From NCBI GenBank assembly GCA_031280615.1, contig JAITGO010000019.1, positions 1 through 64,000 of the forward strand: a DNA stretch of 64,000 nt, in the 5' to 3' direction. The notes beneath the pieces are model-generated. The model saw only the letters and a program-made list of their open reading frames with translations. It had not been told where the DNA came from and ran no database searches. Both the position numbers and the translations under genes were made by a program. Shown piece by piece: positions 1-8,199 of the stretch (the stretch's first letter is position 1; every line of letters starts with the position of its first letter). The DNA comes from Desulfobulbus sp. GTDB lineage: Bacteria; Desulfobacterota; Desulfobulbia; Desulfobulbales; Desulfobulbaceae.

Positions 1-636
1 ATTGCCGTCATAGCCGTAGGTGAAGTTGCCCTGGGGCGTGGACAGCCCGGTCAAGCGGCCGCCGGTGTAGGTGAAGCCCAGGGTTCGGCCCAGGCTGTCG
101 GCGATGGAAGCGACTTCGGCGCCGCTATAGGTATAGCTCAGACTGGCGCCGTTGCGGAAGGTGATATTGGTCAGGCGGCCGGCGCTGTTGTAGACATGCA
201 CATCCCGATTGGCCAGGGTGAGTCTGAAGCCGCCGGTGATGCGCGTAATGGTTTGCGATGAGCCGAGCGCGGCAATGTAGCCCCCCTGCCCGTCCGAGGC
301 GAACGCGACATGGCGGCCGTCTTTCTGGACCAGGGCGATGGAGCTGGTGTTGTCGATCAGCCGTTCGGTCAAGGGGCAGGACCAACCGTAGCCCATGATG
401 CCCGCTTCCGTGGACTGGCTGTTGTAGAATCGCTGGAAGGCCATCCCCTTGACGGCGCCGCCAAGGACGATGTCGGTTTCGACCAGATACTTATTGCCCG
501 TGGCAAAGTTGATCCCATGCCCGCTCAGGTAGGGCTGCGAGCTGGCATGGCCATCGGCAAATCCAACTTGAAGCGCCATCAGGGTCAGCAGGGAGGACAG
601 CAGGATCGGACGAATGTTGCGTGCTTGAAATCTCAT
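1..636 (-). CDS. RHS/YD-repeat protein, N-terminal part (runs off left edge)
   Basis: Open frame from the ATG at 636 to the window edge (212 codons, no stop), so the gene is partial. Residues 1-30 look like a signal peptide: a basic start, then a Leu-rich core ending near FADGHA. Next comes an N-terminal RHS domain of the DUF6531 kind (SGHGINFATGNKYLVETD, then FQRFYNSQ and GYGWSCPL), and then the first YD repeats (FTYGYDGN at the edge). Such proteins form large secreted or surface shells, often with a toxic or adhesive C-terminal tip, but the tip is outside the window. Sec export suggests a cell-surface or extracellular product. The upstream neighbour on the same strand also begins with a YD repeat. 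The Shine-Dalgarno is weak (GAGCGG). Confidence 0.8.
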   Translation of the reverse strand, partial: MRFQARNIRPILLSSLLTLMALQVGFADGHASSQPYLSGHGINFATGNKYLVETDIVLGGAVKGMAFQRFYNSQSTEAGIMGYGWSCPLTERLIDNTSSIALVQKDGRHVAFASDGQGGYIAALGSSQTITRITGGFRLTLANRDVHVYNSAGRLTNITFRNGASLSYTYSGAEVASIADSLGRTLGFTYTGGRLTGLSTPQGNFTYGYDGN

Positions 637-977
637 GGCGCACCGCTCGGGTAAAAGTGTAATATTCGATTGTTTTTATAATATCCAGTAGTTACTTGCA
701 GATGCCGGGAGGTCTGGAATCCTGTGCTGAGCAGGTTTCTTCGCTTTTCCTGTAACCGTATAAGCCTGGTTCGGTTTTATACGGGTTTTCCCTGCAAGCA
801 TCTTTGCTGTCCGGGGTACCGTCACTATGAGTGTTGGCAGATTCGTATCCACATATCAAAACCCAGTATCCTGTTGCGTGTAGCCGTTCGACGTTAACAA
901 GAAAGCAGCCGCAAAAAATACGTTGAGATGGATTACGGTTTTCATTGTTCGATTTTTTGTGGATTCACACGTCAAGC
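637..977. other. Intergenic region with an AT-rich stretch and one inverted repeat
   Basis: No convincing coding frame. It contains a 10-bp imperfect inverted repeat (AACCGTATAA at 754-763 with TTATACGGGTT at 777-787) and an AT-rich stretch around 660-690 just upstream of the RHS start that could hold its promoter. The hairpin has no U-tract on the minus strand, so it does not look like a terminator of the upstream gene. Confidence 0.4.
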
Positions 978-3107
978 TCATTTGGTTTTGATGTCATCCA
1001 CTCTGCCGCTGCCCCTGATGAGGAAGCCGAGGATAGCTTCCAGTTCGTTGTCCGGCTGAGCCTCCTTGAGGTCCTGAGCCAAGTCGCGGGTGATGGTATG
1101 CCAGGCGCCGTCCTGCACGGTTGTCCCCAGGCCGTGATGCACATAGGTGTCGGTGCCGAGGCTGTTGCTGTTTGCAGGCGTGTAATACAGGTAGCGGAAA
1201 CCGTGCTTGGTCTGGGCGGCGATATAGACCACAAAAGCCTCGTCATACCGCATGCTCCATTCGATGAATTTAAAGGTGGTATCGTACCAATACTGGCCGT
1301 CGGGGTTACGCAGCCGGAAACCGTTGGTTGTACCGCTGCCTGTGCATTCGATGACTCGATTGCCGCGCAGATCGTCCTGCACATTGGTAATGGCCGCGCC
1401 GGCCGGATCGCTGTCGTAGATATCCCAGCCAGTGAGCTGCCCAGCCTCGGCATCTTCATATACCTTGACCGACGGATGGGAGGCCGCGCTGGCGGGATCG
1501 GTCCCCTGGGCGATCTCGTCACCGTCCGCAAAGCCGTCACGGTCGGTGTCGGCGGTATAGGGATCGGTGCCATTGGCGAGTTCCTGGGTATCGGTCAGGC
1601 CGTCGCCGTCAGAATCGTGATCCGGAGGCAGAGCTTTCCGGGTAGCGATGTCGTCCACCTTGCCGCTGCCGCGGATCAGGAAACCGAGCACCTCCTGGAG
1701 TTCATTGTCGGGCTGAGCCTCCTTCAGATCACGGGCCAGATCGCGAATCACAGTGTGCCATTGTCTGTCCTTGACCTTGGGGCCGAGGCCGTGGTGCACA
1801 TAGATGTCGGTGCCGAGACTGCTGTTGTTTGCGTGCGTGTAATAGAGATAACGGAAGCCGTCCTTGGTCTGTACCGCGATGTAGACCACGAAGTCCTCGC
1901 TGTATCGCATGCTCCATTCCATGATCGGAAAACCAGTGAGGTGCCAATCTTGTCCGTTGGGGTTCCGGAGACGGAAGCCGTTGGCCGTGCCGCTGCCGGT
2001 GAGCTCAATGACCCGATTGCCGCGCAGATCGTCCTGTACATTGGCAATGGTCGCTCCGGCCGGATCGCTGTCATAGACGTCCCAGCCGGCAGTGTCGCCC
2101 TCCTCGGCATTTTCGTAGACGATCCTGACCGGTGCCGAAGCCGCATCGGCCGGATTCGTGCCCTGGGTGCGTTCGATGCCATCCGAAACACCGTCGTTAT
2201 CCGAGTCCGGATCGAGCAGGTTGATCAGACCGTCCCTATCCGCATCCGCATTCCAGGCGGAGCCCCATAACGCAAGCTCATTCTGGTCGTTAATGCCGTC
2301 GCCATCGGTATCCGCTTCATAGGGATTGGTGCCGTAGGCGGCAATCTCCTCCCGATCGGGTAGGTCGTCGCCGTCGGAATCGAGCCCGTCGGGAAGCGTG
2401 GCGCGAGTTTTGATGTCATCCACTCGACCGTTACCCCGGATAAGGAACCCGAGCACCGCCTGCAACTCATTGTCCGGTTCCCCCTGTTTCAGGTCGTGGG
2501 CCAGGTCGCGACTGACAGTGTGCCATTGGCCGTCCTTGAGCCCGGCCCCCAGGCCGTGGTGCACATAAGTGCCGGTGCCGAGGCGGCTCCCACTGACGGG
2601 CGTGTAATAGAGGTAGCGAAAGCCGTCCTTGGTTTGCACCGCGATGTAGACCACGAAATCCTCGCTGTATCGCATGCTCCATTCCATGACCTGGAAGCCG
2701 GTGTCGTTCCAGTACTGGCCATCGGAGTTACGGAGCCGGAAACCGTTGGTTGTGCCGCTGCCGGAGAGCTCGATAACCCGGCTGTCACGCAGATCGTCCT
2801 GTACATTGGCGATGGCAGCGCCGGCTGGATCGCTATCGTAGATGTCCCAGCCCGTTATTGCGCCGTCTTCGGCATCTTCATACACCTGCGATGTCGGCAA
2901 GGTGGTGTGCGTGGAAACCAGGTTGCCCGTGAGGTCGTAAGCGTACGTGATGCCTGTACCGTTGGAATATTCAGCGCCAATCAGCCGGTGGTGGTTGTCG
3001 TAGCTGTAGGTTACGGCCTCCGTTGACGCGGATGCGGCCCGCCAGCACAGGGGAGTCAGGAAGAGCGCGAAAAAAAGACAGGAAAGTGATCGCTTGGCAG
3101 GGCACAT
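978..3107 (-). CDS. Secreted protein with one YD repeat and three tandem ~160-residue modules linked by TSP3-like calcium repeats
   Basis: 709 residues. Residues 1-28 form a signal peptide (LFFALFLTPLCWRAASAS). Residues 31-70 hold a YD-type repeat (VTYSYDNHHRLIGAEYSNG). Three copies of a ~160-residue module follow, at about 75-235, 329-490 and 547-709. Each begins VYEDAE..GWDIYDSDPAGA, carries NVQDDLR, GFRLRN, EWSMRYSE and YLYYT, and ends FLIRGSGRVDDI. Between modules are thrombospondin type-3-like motifs (DSDGDDLPD, DTDGDGIND, DTDRDGFADGDE), which normally bind Ca2+. I do not recognise the module; a beta-rich binding fold is a guess. There are 12 bp to the secreted protein upstream on the same strand, so the two are probably co-transcribed. 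Confidence 0.85.
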   Translation of the reverse strand: MCPAKRSLSCLFFALFLTPLCWRAASASTEAVTYSYDNHHRLIGAEYSNGTGITYAYDLTGNLVSTHTTLPTSQVYEDAEDGAITGWDIYDSDPAGAAIANVQDDLRDSRVIELSGSGTTNGFRLRNSDGQYWNDTGFQVMEWSMRYSEDFVVYIAVQTKDGFRYLYYTPVSGSRLGTGTYVHHGLGAGLKDGQWHTVSRDLAHDLKQGEPDNELQAVLGFLIRGNGRVDDIKTRATLPDGLDSDGDDLPDREEIAAYGTNPYEADTDGDGINDQNELALWGSAWNADADRDGLINLLDPDSDNDGVSDGIERTQGTNPADAASAPVRIVYENAEEGDTAGWDVYDSDPAGATIANVQDDLRGNRVIELTGSGTANGFRLRNPNGQDWHLTGFPIMEWSMRYSEDFVVYIAVQTKDGFRYLYYTHANNSSLGTDIYVHHGLGPKVKDRQWHTVIRDLARDLKEAQPDNELQEVLGFLIRGSGKVDDIATRKALPPDHDSDGDGLTDTQELANGTDPYTADTDRDGFADGDEIAQGTDPASAASHPSVKVYEDAEAGQLTGWDIYDSDPAGAAITNVQDDLRGNRVIECTGSGTTNGFRLRNPDGQYWYDTTFKFIEWSMRYDEAFVVYIAAQTKHGFRYLYYTPANSNSLGTDTYVHHGLGTTVQDGAWHTITRDLAQDLKEAQPDNELEAILGFLIRGSGRVDDIKTK
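981..2886 (-). repeat. Three tandem module copies inside the 709-residue secreted protein
   Basis: The module-coding DNA recurs at about 2404-2886, 1640-2120 and 981-1466. Blocks are highly similar at nucleotide level, for example the sequence around GCATGCTCCATTC and the GCCGGCCGGATCGCTGTC-like stretch in each copy. This suggests recent duplication or gene conversion rather than ancient divergence. Linkers between copies differ in length and carry the DxDxDG calcium motifs. Confidence 0.8.
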
Positions 3108-3119
3108 TGCACGTATTCC

Positions 3120-3686
3120 TCACTGATGATAGTTGACCGGGCAGGGAGGTCCAAGATTCTTGGTAGGCTCCATCGCAGGCTGCTCAAGGCAATCCGGGAT
3201 GCCGTCTTGATTTTGGTCCGCAACGGGTCGTTCGGTGCAGTATCGGTCCATGGAGGTCGCCGGCGTCGCGTAATAGATCCCAGCCCCTGCGCTCGCCAGG
3301 TTCACGCCGGAAATCGATCCATTAAACGGATAGCGGCCGCCCTGGACAGCAATGAGGTGGGTGCCGCTAGGGTTTCTCAGTACCCGGTAGCCGTTGCTGA
3401 CATAGAAATTGATCAAGGCGGCGGGACTGCCCATGGTATCGCCATACGTGCTGTACTTGTACAGTGTGGTGCCCGAGCATTGGATGGGATTAACCAGGTA
3501 GGTGTAGACCTTGCTGTCGGAAAAGGGAGGGACGGGACATTGGGTTGCGATCAGCTCAAGGCCAATGATGTTGACACCATTGGAGCCAACCGTGCAGGAA
3601 CAATCGGCGTGGCCGAAGGAAGGCGGTAGGGCGAGGAAAATGAAGAAAGCCAGAAACCAACAGGAGAAAACCGGAGGACGACGCAT
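3120..3686 (-). CDS. Small secreted protein with a single DxNxDG calcium motif
   Basis: 188 residues with a clear signal peptide (residues 1-27, cleavage near GHA-DC). The mature part starts with a Cys-rich stretch (DCSCTVGSNGV) and has further Cys residues near PVPPF, PIQCSG, DRYCTE, PDCLE and PPCPV, consistent with disulfides outside the cytoplasm. Near the C-terminus, DQNQDGIPDC is a thrombospondin type-3/EF-like calcium loop like those in the downstream 709-residue protein. The start is supported by a strong AAGGGGG Shine-Dalgarno. I do not recognise the family. Context (secreted YD/calcium-repeat proteins) suggests a surface or extracellular role. Confidence 0.75.
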   Translation of the reverse strand: MRRPPVFSCWFLAFFIFLALPPSFGHADCSCTVGSNGVNIIGLELIATQCPVPPFSDSKVYTYLVNPIQCSGTTLYKYSTYGDTMGSPAALINFYVSNGYRVLRNPSGTHLIAVQGGRYPFNGSISGVNLASAGAGIYYATPATSMDRYCTERPVADQNQDGIPDCLEQPAMEPTKNLGPPCPVNYHQ

Positions 3687-4041
3687 GAAACCCCCTTGCT
3701 CAGTTCAGCCGTTATCTATGTGGGATGGACAACCCCTTGGGTGAGCCTCGTTCAAATCTATTACTATTTAGGAGAAATTAAATCGTAGATAGAGGCCATA
3801 GTCAAGATGGCCAGGTACGTTTTTCTCCCTATCCACCAGAAAAACGCATTAACTGAACGGGAAAAGTAAAGATTTTTTTTGTAATCTACGGTTCTTCCGG
3901 AGAAGAAAAATGTATAAGCGCTTCGCGGGGTCAGTGGGGTAGGGAAATATACTGCGTTTTTGAAGCGGAAATGGAATTATTCAAAGATTGGGTGCAAATC
4001 TGAGCACCAGCAAGAGCCAATATCGCTCAGGAGAAAGGACG
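3687..4041. other. Divergent intergenic region
   Basis: Separates the minus-strand secreted-protein group from the plus-strand gene at 4042. It is AT-rich compared with its surroundings (runs of A and T at 3867-3880 and 3901-3912) and probably holds both divergent promoters. I cannot assign -35/-10 pairs with normal spacing. No gene is visible. Confidence 0.4.
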
Positions 4042-4455
4042 ATGAATGAGGTAAGAAAGGAGATCGAGGCTTTTGTCGATACCTGGACGGACAGCCCGGA
4101 TGGCAACAAGCAGGGATTTCTTCGGTTGTATGGCCTGCTTGCCGGTAAGGGCGATCAGGTGGAGTTGAGTTTTCATTCCCGGCCCGGCGTGACCTACTCG
4201 CTTCGTGCCGCAGTGCCGGGGCACAATCGGCCGCTTTTTGCCATGGTCGACGTGATCGACGATCAGCCGCGTTGGTTGTCGGTCTGCTTTTTTGCCGACA
4301 TGGTTGCCGACCCAGAGGAGTGGGGTGCATCCGTCCCCGGCGGGTTGCAGGGCGAGGATGCCTTGTGCTTCGATCTCGACGCCTGCGCCGCAGAGACTTT
4401 GGACTATGTCGTTCTCCGGCTGGAAGAGGCCTGCCGGGCCGCCGGCGGCAGGTAG
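4042..4455 (+). CDS. Conserved hypothetical protein, 137 residues
   Basis: The start at 4042 is chosen because GAGAAAGG lies a few bases upstream; an in-frame earlier start at 3988 has no such site. The protein is acidic and soluble, with no signal peptide or membrane segment (MNEVRKEIEAFVDTW, then LSFHSRPGVTYSLRA, FAMVDVIDDQPRWLSVCFF and LCFDLDACAAETLDYVVLRL). The alternation of short beta-like stretches with a C-terminal helix suggests a compact alpha/beta domain. I do not recognise a function. It is convergent with the phosphodiesterase gene, with 25 bp between stops. Confidence 0.7.
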   Translation: MNEVRKEIEAFVDTWTDSPDGNKQGFLRLYGLLAGKGDQVELSFHSRPGVTYSLRAAVPGHNRPLFAMVDVIDDQPRWLSVCFFADMVADPEEWGASVPGGLQGEDALCFDLDACAAETLDYVVLRLEEACRAAGGR

Positions 4456-4480
4456 TGTACGGCTTCTTCCGGTCGACGCT

Positions 4481-5200
4481 TCAATCGAGGCGCTTGGTGC
4501 CGGTCCGAAACATCTCGCCGTAAATGGCAGGGAGTTGCTGCTCGGCCAGCGCCTTGACCACGGCCTCGACATCGTAGGCGCAGCGGTGCAGGCTGGCCTC
4601 GATCCGGCCATTGTCCAGCTGGAGAATGGCAAAGGCTGCATCCGGCCGTCCATCCATCATCCGGCCCACTGAGCCGGGATTGATGAAGTGGACGCCGCCC
4701 ACCTGCCGGTGGTAGGGGGAATGGGAGTGGCCGGTGAGCACCACCTCGCAGGAGCTTTCCTTTGCCAGTTCCTTGAAGCGCTTGTCCGGCGTGTCCGCGG
4801 CCAGGAATTCCTCGTGATCGGTAGGACTGCCGTGGTACATGCCGATGAAGGCATGGCCAAGGCGCAGGATTTTTTTCTTCTTCAATTCAAGGAGATAGTT
4901 TTTGTTTTCGGCCGTGAGCGCGGCTGCGGTACTGGTGTACATGATGCGCTTTTCGGGCTTGGAGGGCTTTTTCATCGATTTGCCCTTGAGTAGCTTGACG
5001 ACCCGGTCGTCGGTGTTGCCCCGAATGGAAAAAACCTGGTTACGCCGCAGCCAGTCGAGGGTTTCGTTGGGAAAAGGCGCGTAGACCAGAGAATCGCCGC
5101 AGTTGAGAATATGGCTGCAGTTGAACGGGGCCGCCGCTTGGGCGACGGCTGCCAGCGCCGGGTAGTTGCCGTGGATGTCGCTGATGACGAGGATGTTCAT
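4481..5200 (-). CDS. yfcE: YfcE/MJ0936-type metallophosphodiesterase
   Basis: 239 residues. Metallophosphatase signature motifs appear in order: SDIHGN (residues 7-12, first metal ligands), NCGDSLVY, RGNTDD and GHSHSP, then FINPGSVG. These place it in the calcineurin-like family of small phosphodiesterases (YfcE, MJ0936) that bind two metals and hydrolyse phosphodiesters; the in vivo substrate is not known. It is longer than E. coli YfcE (~184), with extra residues at the C-terminus (HRCAYDVEAVVKALAEQQLP). No signal peptide, so cytoplasmic. The cls gene lies 60 bp upstream on the same strand and might share a transcript. Confidence 0.85.
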   Translation of the reverse strand: MNILVISDIHGNYPALAAVAQAAAPFNCSHILNCGDSLVYAPFPNETLDWLRRNQVFSIRGNTDDRVVKLLKGKSMKKPSKPEKRIMYTSTAAALTAENKNYLLELKKKKILRLGHAFIGMYHGSPTDHEEFLAADTPDKRFKELAKESSCEVVLTGHSHSPYHRQVGGVHFINPGSVGRMMDGRPDAAFAILQLDNGRIEASLHRCAYDVEAVVKALAEQQLPAIYGEMFRTGTKRLD

Positions 5201-5260
5201 GGTCGATGTCCGGCCTCGAGACGGTGATGGGGCGTTGAAGGTTCCGATGCGGGTTTCGGT

Positions 5261-6721
5261 CTACAGCAGCGGTCCCAGGAGCAGGGCGATGTTTTCCAGC
5301 ACCCTCTGCCGGTAGGGACGGGTGGCGAAGGCTGCGGCGTCGTGTTCGCGGGCCTGTTCAAGGTAGCGGCATTGCAGCTCCCGCACCCGCTTGGTAAAGC
5401 TGCGGTCGTAGATCACCAGGGTCATTTCGTAGTTGAGCCAGAGACTGCGCATATCGAGGTTAACCGACCCCAGCAGGCAGAAATTGCCGTCCACGGTGAT
5501 GCTCTTGGCGTGCAGCAGGCCGCCATGGAAGGCCATGATCCGGACTCCGGCCTGGCTCAGGGCCTCGAACCGGGAACGGCTTGCATAATGGACCAGCCGG
5601 GAATCGTTTTTTTCCGGGATGATGATGGTCACGGCCACCCCTCTCTGGGCCGCGGACCGCAAGGCCGCCAGGATGGCGTTGTCCGGAACGAAATAGGGGG
5701 TGGTGAGGACCAGTTCCCGCCGGGCGGCGTAAATGGCGGTGAGCAGGAGATTGTGGATGGTGTCCTCGCCGTAGCCGGGGCCGGACGGAGCCAGTTGCAC
5801 CAGGGCCTCGCCGGTCGGCTCGGCCGGGCGAATCCCGGTAATGCCCCGGTATTCGCCCGGGCTTTGGCCGCGTTCCAGCAGCCAGTCGAAGAGAAAAGCC
5901 GCGGCCAGCAATTCCACCACCGGCCCGGTGATCCGCACCATGGCATCCACCCATTCTCCCACGCCGTCATCTTGCTTGAAAAATCGGGGATCCACCAGGT
6001 TCTGGCTGCCGGTGTAGGCAATCTCGCCGTCGATCACCGCTATTTTGCGATGGTTGCGCAGGTCGATGCGGACGAACAGGGCCCGGAAGAGGCCGGCGGG
6101 CAGGGCCGCGACCACCTCGACTCCGCCCTGGCGCAATCGCCTTGCCGCCCGGCTGCGCAAAAATTGCTTGGCCCCGATGGCATCGAGCAAAACCCGGCAG
6201 GCCACTCCCCGTTGCCGTGCCGCCAGCAGGGCCGCGATCAGCTCATCGCCCCGGCCGCCTTCGTCGAGGATGTAAAACTCAAGGAAACAGCTGGATTCGG
6301 CTCGGCCGATATCCTCGAGCAGCAGGCTGAAAAAGCGGTCGGCGGTATCGATCAACTCCAGCCGGTTGCCGGGCATGGTCGGCATGCCGGTGGTGGTCAG
6401 GATCTGCACTTGCAACGGCAGGCACTCGGGATCGATGCCTTTCCGGTCGGAGGCCGGAATATCCCGCAAGGCGCCGGACCATTTCCTGAGGACCGGCCGC
6501 TCCCTGGCCAATTGGGTGGCCCGGCGTTCGCCCAGGCGGTACTCGCCGAACAGCAGGTAGAGCAGGGCGCCGCCGAACGGGATCAATAGGATGACCGTCA
6601 ACCAGGCAAAGGAAACACTGGGCGCCCGCTTGCGCATGATCACCCGCAGGGAAAAACCGATGCGAATGGCCAGGTCGGCATGCAAAAGCCCGCTGGTCAG
6701 GCCCCAGGTCAGGGATTCCAT
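5261..6721 (-). CDS. cls: Cardiolipin synthase, ClsA type
   Basis: From the ATG at 6721 the product is 486 residues, the same length as E. coli ClsA. A longer TTG start at 6859 would add 46 residues without family support. Two N-terminal membrane segments (residues ~3-20 and ~33-56) precede two phospholipase D HKD motifs: HRKIAVID near residue 222 and HAKSITVD near 403. Between them, NLVDPRFFKQDDGVGEW and TTPYFVPD match the family. The enzyme joins two phosphatidylglycerol molecules into cardiolipin plus glycerol at the inner membrane. It diverges from argJ; the 282 bp between them contain no other gene. Confidence 0.9.
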   Translation of the reverse strand: MESLTWGLTSGLLHADLAIRIGFSLRVIMRKRAPSVSFAWLTVILLIPFGGALLYLLFGEYRLGERRATQLARERPVLRKWSGALRDIPASDRKGIDPECLPLQVQILTTTGMPTMPGNRLELIDTADRFFSLLLEDIGRAESSCFLEFYILDEGGRGDELIAALLAARQRGVACRVLLDAIGAKQFLRSRAARRLRQGGVEVVAALPAGLFRALFVRIDLRNHRKIAVIDGEIAYTGSQNLVDPRFFKQDDGVGEWVDAMVRITGPVVELLAAAFLFDWLLERGQSPGEYRGITGIRPAEPTGEALVQLAPSGPGYGEDTIHNLLLTAIYAARRELVLTTPYFVPDNAILAALRSAAQRGVAVTIIIPEKNDSRLVHYASRSRFEALSQAGVRIMAFHGGLLHAKSITVDGNFCLLGSVNLDMRSLWLNYEMTLVIYDRSFTKRVRELQCRYLEQAREHDAAAFATRPYRQRVLENIALLLGPLL

Positions 6722-7003
6722 GGCGTTGGTACGCAAAGCCGGCGACTTGCGGCCGCCACTGGCCAAAAGCCTTGGGGAGGCGTTGCGAAAAGAGGGGTGG
6801 GAAAAGGCAATGGTCTGCTCGTCTGCGAAAATATCGGGATGCCGAAATTCGGTCCTCAAATGGATTTAAAGTGGCACCAATCCGGCCACGGGTCAAGGAA
6901 AATTACCGAATCCCGGCCATGTTCGCGCTTTCCTTTTTCCGGGTATCTGGTAGAGTAACCCTGGTGTTTTTACGGATAACTTCAATTGAAAACGGGATGT
7001 TTC

Positions 7004-8188
7004 ATGCAGGTGAAAGGTTTTTTGGCGGCAGCGGTGCCAGCGGGAGTCCGCTATGCCGGCCGACTTGATTTGGGCTTGATCTTTTCGCAAACTCCGGCAG
7101 TGACCGCCGGGGCCTTTACCACCAATAAAGTCAAGGCGGCGCCGGTGCAGCTCGACATGGAACGGCTGCGCTCCGGCCTGGCCCAGGCAATTTTAGTCAA
7201 CAGCGGCAACGCCAATGCCTGTACCGGCAAGGAGGGCATGGATCAGGCCCTGGCCACCGGCGCCCTGGCAGCCCGCGAACTGGGAATCGATCCGTCGCTG
7301 GTCCAGGTGGCGTCGACCGGGGTGATCGGACAGCCGCTGCGGCTCGAACCGTTTGCCCAGGCCATGCCCGGCCTGGTGGCCAGCCTTTCGCCCGAGGGCT
7401 TCGAGCAACTGGCCCAGGCGATCATGACCACCGATCTGGTGCCCAAGATAGCCTCGGCCACGGTCGACATCGGCGGTGTCGAGGTGTCGATCCTCGGGAT
7501 TGCCAAGGGATCGGGGATGATCATGCCCGACATGGCCACCATGCTCTGTTTTGTGGTCACCGATGCCCAGATCGTCTTTCCGGTGCTCAATCGGCTGGTG
7601 AAAGCCGGTGTCGGGCACACCTTCAACCGGATCACGGTGGACGGCGACACCTCCACCAACGACACGGTGCTGGTGATGGCCAACGGCGCTGCCGGCAACC
7701 CTTGGATCGACGAGGATAACCTTCAGGCCGCGGCGCTGTTCGGCGATGCCCTGAAAGGCGTGTTCAAGGAGTTGGCCCTTAAAATCGTGGCCGACGGCGA
7801 AGGGGCCACCAAGCTGGTCACGGTCAGGATTGTCGGCGCCCGCGACGAGGATGAGGCGTTGAACGCAGCCCAGACCATCGCCAACTCGGCCCTGGTCAAG
7901 ACCGCCTTCTTCGGCGAGGACGCCAACTGGGGCCGGATCATCGCCGCCTTGGGCCGGTCGGAATGCACCTTCGATCCCCAGCGGGTGGGGATCAGTTTCG
8001 ACGACATTTCCTTGGTGGAAAACGGGGTGGCCTTGGGTGCGGACCGGGAGGCGGCAGCCACCGCGGTCCTCAAGCAGCCCCGCTTTACCGTCACGGTGCA
8101 CCTTGGCGAGGGGCTTGCCGAGGCTGAGGTGTACACCTGCGATTTTTCCTACGATTACGTCAAGATCAACGCCGATTACCGGAGCTGA
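7004..8188 (+). CDS. argJ: Bifunctional ornithine acetyltransferase / N-acetylglutamate synthase (ArgJ)
   Basis: 394 residues from ATG 7004; an in-frame TTG at 6986 would add six residues. ArgJ moves the acetyl group from N-acetylornithine to glutamate, making the arginine pathway cyclic, and in some species also uses acetyl-CoA. The signature KGSGMIMPDMATML carries the nucleophilic Thr (about residue 179) at which the precursor cleaves itself into alpha and beta chains. Other family blocks: NSGNANACTG, NRITVDGDTSTND and FFGEDANWGRI. The CHAD gene follows after 11 bp, so transcription may continue into that group. No other arginine gene is nearby. Confidence 0.95.
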   Translation: MQVKGFLAAAVPAGVRYAGRLDLGLIFSQTPAVTAGAFTTNKVKAAPVQLDMERLRSGLAQAILVNSGNANACTGKEGMDQALATGALAARELGIDPSLVQVASTGVIGQPLRLEPFAQAMPGLVASLSPEGFEQLAQAIMTTDLVPKIASATVDIGGVEVSILGIAKGSGMIMPDMATMLCFVVTDAQIVFPVLNRLVKAGVGHTFNRITVDGDTSTNDTVLVMANGAAGNPWIDEDNLQAAALFGDALKGVFKELALKIVADGEGATKLVTVRIVGARDEDEALNAAQTIANSALVKTAFFGEDANWGRIIAALGRSECTFDPQRVGISFDDISLVENGVALGADREAAATAVLKQPRFTVTVHLGEGLAEAEVYTCDFSYDYVKINADYRS

Positions 8189-8199
8189 AAGGGCACAAC

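Noticed and set aside
754..787. Inverted repeat as terminator of the 978-3107 gene
   Set aside because: No U-tract on the minus strand after the hairpin, and it lies about 190 bp from the stop; recorded only as an inverted repeat.
945..2270. Long plus-strand frame (441 codons) opposite the modular secreted protein
   Set aside because: It mirrors the three-module repeat of the real gene in antisense, has no Shine-Dalgarno or family similarity, and arises from GC-rich codon bias.
981..2886. Regular repeats suspected as a CRISPR array
   Set aside because: Repeat units are ~480 bp, in frame and coding; no short repeats with spacers are present anywhere in the window.
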